Positions 58,180 to 64,000 of a DNA stretch of 64,000 nucleotides are shown in pieces; within the stretch, counting starts at the first letter, position 1; each line of letters opens with the position of its first letter. The stretch comes from Cystobasidium ongulense (Eukaryota > Basidiomycota > Cystobasidiomycetes > Cystobasidiales > Cystobasidiaceae): positions 62,001 through 126,000 of the forward strand of contig BQUP01000005.1 of NCBI GenBank assembly GCA_022835595.1, in the 5' to 3' direction. Under the pieces are notes generated by a model. The model had not been told where the DNA came from and ran no database searches. It was given only the letters and a program-made list of their open reading frames with translations. Made by a program: the position numbers and the translations under genes.

Positions 58180-59291
58180 TTATGCTTCCAGCTTCGCCAA
58201 ACGACGTAAGAACCTTAGGAAGCGTCTTCTTGTCTGTAGGCGAACCTTCGTCGGGAGTAGGCTTCCCAAGCGGCCATCTTTCACTCCTCTCAACGAAGCG
58301 CTATCGTATTCGACCTCCGTCTCGGCACCAGCATCATCGCTCTCATCTTCACTACCTGCGTCGTAATCGTTCTCTGTAGTAGTGCTTGTAGGGTGCACCA
58401 TATCTTTTGAACAAACGGCATCCTTCATGCTGGTGGCGCGGTCGGTGGGTGAGGGAGTGATCTTTCCAAGGGAGTTGATGTAGGTAGAACCGACAGTCTT
58501 GATCACTGACTCGTGTGACACTGACAATGCCTTGTTGACAGCAGATTCTTGGCAGACTTCCAGTAAGCGAGCGGATAGAAATTGCTCGTTGAGCGAGAAA
58601 GAGGCGAATTTGTCTGAGGCAGCGTCCGGACTGCTGGGAGGTGAAGTAAGAGGAGTACCGACTGTCTCTGGTGTTGTGTTTCCAGAGTTGGAATATACGG
58701 AGTTATCAGACTCATCGGAAAGCTTGTCCGTCGCATAGGTGGCTGTACATTCTTCGCGCTGAACGGAGCGAGGGGGCGCAGTGGCAGAGGCGAGCGTGTG
58801 AAGACGAACAGCGCGAGATTCGTGGGAGCCGATGGAGAGGCGCTCAGTGTTTCCTGTTAACATGTGTTTGTGTTATCAGCGGTATGTTCTTCGCCCTGGC
58901 GTAATGATGGGAAGCTCAACCAGGCACGCCACTCACCATTGAGGTCTTTCGTCCAGATGTATAGACGAACTGGATCATCGTCCACAGCATCGTAGTGTTC
59001 GACGACGTTGCATACTCGTATCGTTCCTTTGAGCTCAGGAGTGATGTCCTTGCCCTCGAAGATCATGTGAGCATAGTGGCCGCCTTTGAGGGCGAACTTG
59101 AGTCCAATCTGGGCATCCTCGACACTCGCATAGATGCCCTTTCTGGAGATCTTGAAGTCACCTTGCGGAGTGGTCGTCTCGCCTGGTCCATGCAAGATAT
59201 AGTATCAGAAGGGATAGTCCTGCATGACTGAGGGAGGTAGGGAGTGCTTACACCAGACTGCGTAGGTTCTCATAGGAACGGTATTAGACAT
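58180..59291 (-). CDS. Orphan-family protein, one copy of the same unrecognised domain
   Basis: 319 residues from three exons (59291-59252, 59182-58937, 58853-58180). The N-terminal 95 residues match the repeat of the neighbouring two-domain gene: RTYAVWCE, then a KGIYASVEDAQIGLKFAL helix, a GGHYAHMIFEG strand, a D/E loop, VRLYIWTKDLNG and an intron followed by GNTERL. The second intron sits at the same point and phase (1) as in both repeats of the neighbour. The long third exon encodes a Ser/Thr-rich, acidic region and ends in a basic amphipathic stretch (TRRRFLRFLRRLAKLEA). There is no signal peptide or membrane helix. Function unknown. Confidence 0.7.
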
Positions 59292-59961
59292 GGTGGTGGG
59301 TGGTTAATGTGCTACTTTGGACAATGGAGCGGAGTAAGTGGGCAGTGTCGGATGGCGGAAGGAAAGAAAGAGAGAGAGAGAGAGAGAACGAAGCGAAGAG
59401 AGCAGCATGATCCACTCGCATTCTTCACGTTACGCCAAAGGGGCCAGCATTGCTCGCTCAAGAATGTGCAGTTGCATGAGGCGACGCGACTTCCTTTGCG
59501 CCGTCATAGGGAGATCAGTCATTCTTTGGCCGAAAGCGCACCGGCTGTGTAGCGAGCGTCATTCTGTGGATAAGTGGAATGTCACGCTGACATGGCTTGT
59601 AGTCGATGCTGCGAAGAGCTGCTAGACATCTTCATACTGCTCGCATTTCGCTGGGTCCGAAGTTCGATCATTCTGCGGCCACCGGTGAAGAAGCAAGTGA
59701 AGGCAGAGGCACAGGCAGATGACAGGCGAGCGTCGTATTACTAGGACTCGTGTTGATATAACTTCAAACATGCTCACGCTGGTGTGTGAGCCTACCTTTC
59801 ATTGTCTTTCCACAGATGGTCTTCGTCCGGCAAGTTTTTTCAGCTGGAACAAAGCCAAGATAGCACTAGCACTTCGCTCAATTACTCATACAAGACCTCG
59901 CTCTTCTCCTTAATGTTAAACGTAGCGGACGACCCCACCATTTAATCTCTTGACTGCATTC
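59292..59961. other. Upstream region of the orphan gene, with (GA)n tract
   Basis: 670 bp. A GA dinucleotide run of about nine units lies at 59370-59387 inside the probable leader of the orphan gene. Nothing else is recognised before the end of the STE14-like gene. Confidence 0.4.
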
Positions 59962-61042
59962 TTATCGAATGAAGGGAATGCGAGTAGGTACTTCTTCTTT
60001 AAACTTGACATAATCTTGACCGAAGAACTTGATGAGGTACCATTCCTCGACTACAGAAGCAGGCCGAACGTTAGCACATGTCCACCATTCGTACCTAGTC
60101 ACAAGAGACCTTCTGATACATTACTCACTTTTGATCCGGCTGCTAAAGAAACGATAGAGAACCACAGAAAATACCACGAAAGAAACAGGATTGCCAATGA
60201 ATACCTGACTTGCTAACGCCCAGTAGAAGAATGCAAAGTAGCTTGGATGTCTTGACCAGCCGTATATACCTGTTCGAACGAGGGAATGTTCTGGTGCTTT
60301 GGTGTATTGGATGAGATGTGAGAAGTTTGACGCCGCTGTAATCATTGCGAGGGAGCGTAAGTACTGTGCTGCAATAGCGACAGTGAGACCTGTGTATATC
60401 GAAATGAGATACGTCAGTACTATATTCGCATAATAAGGTGAAACATTGCATCATACCGATAGTTGTCAGGTAGAAGCTGTGCTTCATAGAAAGCCATTTC
60501 GGTCCAAGGTACATCTCTTCCAAGAACAGCTCGAGAAGCGCAAATACATGAGCAGCATTGTGATTTTTATCGTCTAGCAAGAAAGCTAAGGAATACCAAA
60601 TAGTATGGCAGAGCTTAGCTTTTATTATCCTGTACTAGACTTGGATTATAAACTCACATCGAACGCTAGCTTTGCCTGGGTTGTAAATTGCAGTAGTCAA
60701 GAACTCGGACATATGAAAGACTACGAGTAGAGCTATATAGATGCCAAATCTCGGTCCAGTGAGAGTATTCCAGAGTCGTTCTCTCGTGCTCATGTCTTGC
60801 ACCGACAGTATAGTCTCCCCTTCCGAGAAAAGCTTGATGCCATTGCTAACGGCTAAGGTGAAGGTACATCCTAACAAGAATGCTATGCATGCGACATTCT
60901 GCCTGGTATCGGCCCAGGATGTTAAAGGGTATTGAGGATTGAGTGGCTTTCTTTCTTCAGCGTCGACATGAGTTGACGCTTCAGCAATTGCGGCAGAGCC
61001 GAGAGGAGCAGCATGCCCGTTGGACGGAGCAGGATCAGACAT
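59962..61042 (-). CDS. STE14: Protein-S-isoprenylcysteine O-methyltransferase
   Basis: 287 residues, four exons (61042-60658, 60585-60457, 60389-60129, 60050-59962). ER membrane enzyme that methylates the prenylated C-terminal Cys of Ras, Rho and a-type pheromone. The catalytic C-terminal region carries EHSLVRTGIYGWSRHPSYFA, then RIEEWYLIKFFGQDYVKFKE and a final VPTRIPFI, the ICMT signatures that bind S-adenosylmethionine and close the active site. About five to six membrane helices precede it. The N-terminal 45 residues are hydrophilic. Divergent from the NmrA-like gene. Confidence 0.93.
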
Positions 61043-61707
61043 GGTGGCAGGCGGTCTTCAGCGAAGTCAAGTCAAGCTCAAAGTAGCTGGTCAAGCCATG
61101 GAGAGCAGTCCTTTGCAAGGCAACCTCGAAGCTTCAATAGCGAAACGTGATCGACGGAAGAGTGCAACAATAGAGCATGTGCCGCTTTTCTGTACTTTTA
61201 ATTCCACCAAGACAGGAAGCAAAAGCGTAGGCTGCCTACGTTGGTATGTTGATTACAGACGTAAGGACTACGGAGAAGTCGCGCTATCGCGTTGTTCTAC
61301 CTAGGATGGCGCTCTCTCGAAAAATCAACCTCGCTTGCTGGCTGTATCGTCTGACGCAGCAATCTTCGGCAACACCTGGGACATAAACTGGACTTGAGCC
61401 CGAGCTTAGGGTATACTACTAGAGTAGGACAGGTTCTGCTGCTCTTCTCCTGCTGCTGCCTGCTCGCCGTACTTACGAAAGATCTATCCCCGAGGGTCAC
61501 TCAGCACGTGCGTTAAATCAATCTGGGCGGGCCCGCCTCTTCTGGTGTGGCGGCTTACATCGCTGCGGCTAGATCTGTGACTGGAGACTGGCAACTGCTT
61601 CTCTACTCTCCTTCTTCTCCTTCCATCTCCCTTCTCTCTCCTGCTACACCTCTTCAAATCCCAACTTCCACTCGATAATCTGACAGACACCACTGGCATC
61701 TCAAACC
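61043..61707. promoter_or_regulatory. Divergent promoter region of STE14 and the NmrA-like gene
   Basis: 665 bp between two 5' ends. A long CT-rich stretch at 61590-61680 immediately precedes the NmrA-like ATG, typical of a fungal core promoter or leader. Confidence 0.5.
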
Positions 61708-62661
61708 ATGACCGTACCCACCATTCTCGTTGTCGGCGCAACTGGCAACACAGGCAAGGCCGTCGTATCCACTCTTTCCGAACTCTTACCCAGCCACCCT
61801 ACACTGTCCAAACATCGCATTCTAGCGCTCACTCGATCCGCTAAAAGCCAGTCAGCCCAAGCTCTGGCCAAGCACGCCGGCGTACAAGTTGAAGAAGCAT
61901 CTTGGCCTGAAATCACACCAGAGTGGCTCAAGGAACGTTCAGTCAAGCGCGTATTCATTGCTTCTCACAATGAGCCTACACACTTCGCGGATGAATCCAC
62001 CTTTATCCGTGCTGCACTCGACGGGGGCGTCGAATACTTGGTACGAATCTCGACTACAGCTGCGAATGTCAAACCCGACTGCAGGGCATACTACTGCCGC
62101 ACGCACTGGGCAGTTGAACAGTTGCTCTCTCAGCCAGAGTACAGCGAGAAGATGCATTGGTCGAGCTTGCAGCCCAACGTCTTCCTGCCGCTCATCCTCG
62201 GCCCAGCAGCGGAGCTCATCAAGCAAATCCGGAATACTGGCAAACAAGAGAGTACGCTTAGACTCATGCCTGCGAAAGACGTGAAGCTCGCTCCTATCGA
62301 CCCGGATGAAGTTGGGATCGTAGCTGCGCATCTACTCGCACAGGAGGACACCGCGAAGTACCACCGCCACAAATTGATCCTAAATGGTCCTGAAGATATC
62401 AGCGGCCAGGATATCGTCAGGATGGTTGAAGAGCGAATAGAGGCCGGCAGAGTCACCGATGTCAATTACAAGGATATGACTTTCCTCGACGCCATGCTTG
62501 AACACACGCCATACTCTAAGAACGTGATGAGAACCATCAGACACGCGCCCGAAACGAGCTGGGAAGGAATGTGCAAAGCAGAAACTACCACACAGGATGT
62601 ACTCGATCTCGCAGCACCTAAGCGCACCCCAGAGGATGTTATGAGGGACTTGCTGAAGTAG
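61708..62661 (+). CDS. NmrA-like NAD(P)-binding protein
   Basis: Intronless 317-residue Rossmann-fold protein of the atypical SDR/NmrA group. The cofactor motif is VVGATGNTGKAVV at residues 8-20, followed by ILALTRS, an arrangement suited to NADP(H). The usual catalytic Tyr-x3-Lys is replaced by CRTHWAVE, as in NmrA/HSCARG-type redox sensors and some reductases. The WSSLQPNVFLP and AKDVKLAPIDPDEVGIVAAH segments are family-typical. It could be a reductase of secondary metabolism or a redox-sensing regulator; its neighbours do not decide. Confidence 0.87.
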   Translation: MTVPTILVVGATGNTGKAVVSTLSELLPSHPTLSKHRILALTRSAKSQSAQALAKHAGVQVEEASWPEITPEWLKERSVKRVFIASHNEPTHFADESTFIRAALDGGVEYLVRISTTAANVKPDCRAYYCRTHWAVEQLLSQPEYSEKMHWSSLQPNVFLPLILGPAAELIKQIRNTGKQESTLRLMPAKDVKLAPIDPDEVGIVAAHLLAQEDTAKYHRHKLILNGPEDISGQDIVRMVEERIEAGRVTDVNYKDMTFLDAMLEHTPYSKNVMRTIRHAPETSWEGMCKAETTTQDVLDLAAPKRTPEDVMRDLLK

Positions 62662-62794
62662 AGAGAGTAGCTACAGAGCTCAGCGAGCGAAAAGAAGCAA
62701 ACGCATCGGTTGCCTGCATTGTCACACCATTTCAAATTTATGGCGAACGCATGCAATTGATACTTCTACTATACTGAGTTGCTCTCTTGAAGAA

Positions 62795-63948
62795 TCAGTC
62801 TCGCTTGCTGACTTTATCATTTGGAGTATCTGCTAATCCTACCACGTGAGGCGTAAATGGGACTTTGAAATCTACCACAGCATCTTTACAATACAAACCA
62901 GCCGAAAACGGTGTAACATTTGGAAAATCCGCGCTGTTAGAGTACGATTTACCATCTTTCAGAGAAGGTTTGATGTATGCAATACGAGCATTCGGCTGGG
63001 AAATATCGAAAGGTGTCTTTTGCCAGTCTTCAGTTGAAGTGGCGAACTCGTCGATTTGAGGCAAAGGAGGTTGAAGCAAATCTAGACTGATTGGTATCCA
63101 TTTTGTCTTGAGTAGAAAAGAGGGTAGCAACTTGGAAGGCGTGACCGTTGCTGAAAAGAATGGTTCGCTTGCATTGGGTAAGCTAATGATGATACTGATT
63201 TCTCCATTCGCTTGATAATTAAAGATGAAATCGGCTTTGTGCTGTTTTACCATTATTAACTGTCAGTTTTGTACAACTTCACCGAGGATTCATCAGTTCA
63301 GCAAGGAGTTAACCTGACGGACCTTTGGGATATTCCAATTCCTCCTGCCATGATAGATAGATGATTCAGTCGAGACATAGATCCGAGTAACACGCGGAGA
63401 ATGGTCCAGAGTGACTTTAGCACCTTCATTTCGTACAGCACTCTTGAAGAACCCTGGAATGAACATTATTTCATCGTATGGACCTATTCCGTGACAAGTT
63501 TGTCAGCCCTAGACCTTTTTCTTCTGGCCAGATGAGCAGCTGCGTAACAACAAATCCATCGTGCAATACGCTATGACAAATACACACTTACCCACTGGAC
63601 CAGTCTTGTACCGGAATATATTAACAGCCCAAGGCGTTCGAGCGAGTTTTGATTCTTGCTCCGCAGTGATAGCGCTTTCCTCAGCTGAATCAAAACTGCC
63701 CGGTGGGAAGGTAGGAGTCCAACTCCATCCGAAAAACATGTAACTTTCGGCTGTTAGATGCCATGGTGGTCTTGCATTGGGAAAATGTGGTTGCAAGCGG
63801 GCAGGATTGTGTGGTAAACATCAGCAAGTCGCGCACGTGAAGGTGTTTGGTGATTGTTACTCAGTCTAGCGTACTCGTATGTATGAGCGAGCATAAGTCA
63901 GGGGAATGATACATACGGTGCAGTCGATACGATACCAGGTGGTGTCAT
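62795..63948 (-). CDS. Acetoacetate decarboxylase-like protein
   Basis: 272 residues in four exons (63948-63917, 63770-63592, 63483-63323, 63241-62795). The sequence follows the ADC-like beta-barrel pattern seen in many fungi: APPPWHLTAESYMFF, GPVGPYDEIMFIPG, TRIYVSTESSIYHGRRNWNIPK. The usual catalytic Lys region of bacterial acetoacetate decarboxylase is not evident, so the reaction is open; fungal members are mostly uncharacterised. The C-terminal half is all-beta with VTPSKLLPSFLLKT. Start chosen at the ATG that gives STAPPPW after splicing. Confidence 0.78.
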
Positions 63949-64000
63949 CTACTTTGCTCGCTCACTGAAAACAAAGAATGGAGCCAAATAGAGCCTTACC

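Overview
This window reads as the nuclear genome of a filamentous or dimorphic ascomycete (Pezizomycotina; a dothideomycete is my guess). The genes are dense on both strands and carry many GT-AG introns of about 50-90 nt. The gene set is fungal: plasma-membrane H+-ATPase, a microbial-type rhodopsin, IMP1, ABP1, NUP192, PEX8, STE14 and a Mediator subunit. I found no rRNA, tRNA, CRISPR array or intact transposon. Exon joins were worked out by hand; reading phase closes across every multi-exon model given, but no transcript evidence was available.

Layout. 1-1.5 kb: 5' part of a DHR2-like DEAH helicase (-). 1.5-3.4 kb: long non-coding stretch with a 143-bp palindromic element. 3.4-4.6 kb: rhodopsin (+). 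5.1-6.7 kb: IMP1 (-) and a 60-aa Cys/Trp-rich protein (+). 7.2-13.5 kb: ABP1 and a CID-domain protein (+). 13.6-19.0 kb: PAP2 lipid phosphatase (-), a degenerate short-chain dehydrogenase (+), an ER PDI-like protein (-) and a prolyl-4-hydroxylase-like dioxygenase (-). 20.1-25.7 kb: CDC55 (-) and a zinc alcohol dehydrogenase (+). 26.1-34.3 kb: a SAP-domain protein and NUP192 (+). 34.4-42.7 kb: FAD amine oxidase-like (-), YAR1-like (+), MED22 (-), a single-pass membrane protein (+), VMA9 (+) and a steroid 5-alpha-reductase-like enzyme (+). 42.8-53.5 kb: URN1-like (-), an unknown Q/P-rich protein (-), PEX8 (+) and PMA1 (-). 53.5-56.3 kb: gene-free PMA1 upstream region. 56.3-59.3 kb: two genes of an orphan family with a PMA-type H+-ATPase relic between them. 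60-64 kb: STE14-like methyltransferase (-), NmrA-like protein (+) and acetoacetate-decarboxylase-like protein (-).

Most loci are unrelated housekeeping genes, and neighbours do not form one pathway. Several pairs share a bidirectional promoter (IMP1/small Cys protein, PAP2/SDR, CDC55/ADH, FAD oxidase/YAR1, STE14/NmrA). The region with the best claim to novelty is 56.3-59.3 kb. There a domain I cannot name occurs three times, once in a one-domain gene and twice in a two-domain gene, with an intron kept at the same place and phase in all three copies, next to a fragment of a second P-type H+-ATPase gene. Other points of note are a probably catalytically dead SDR, a CID protein with a 677-nt intron and no visible RRM, several micro-exons, and a TACGGTA-type motif clustered upstream of PMA1.
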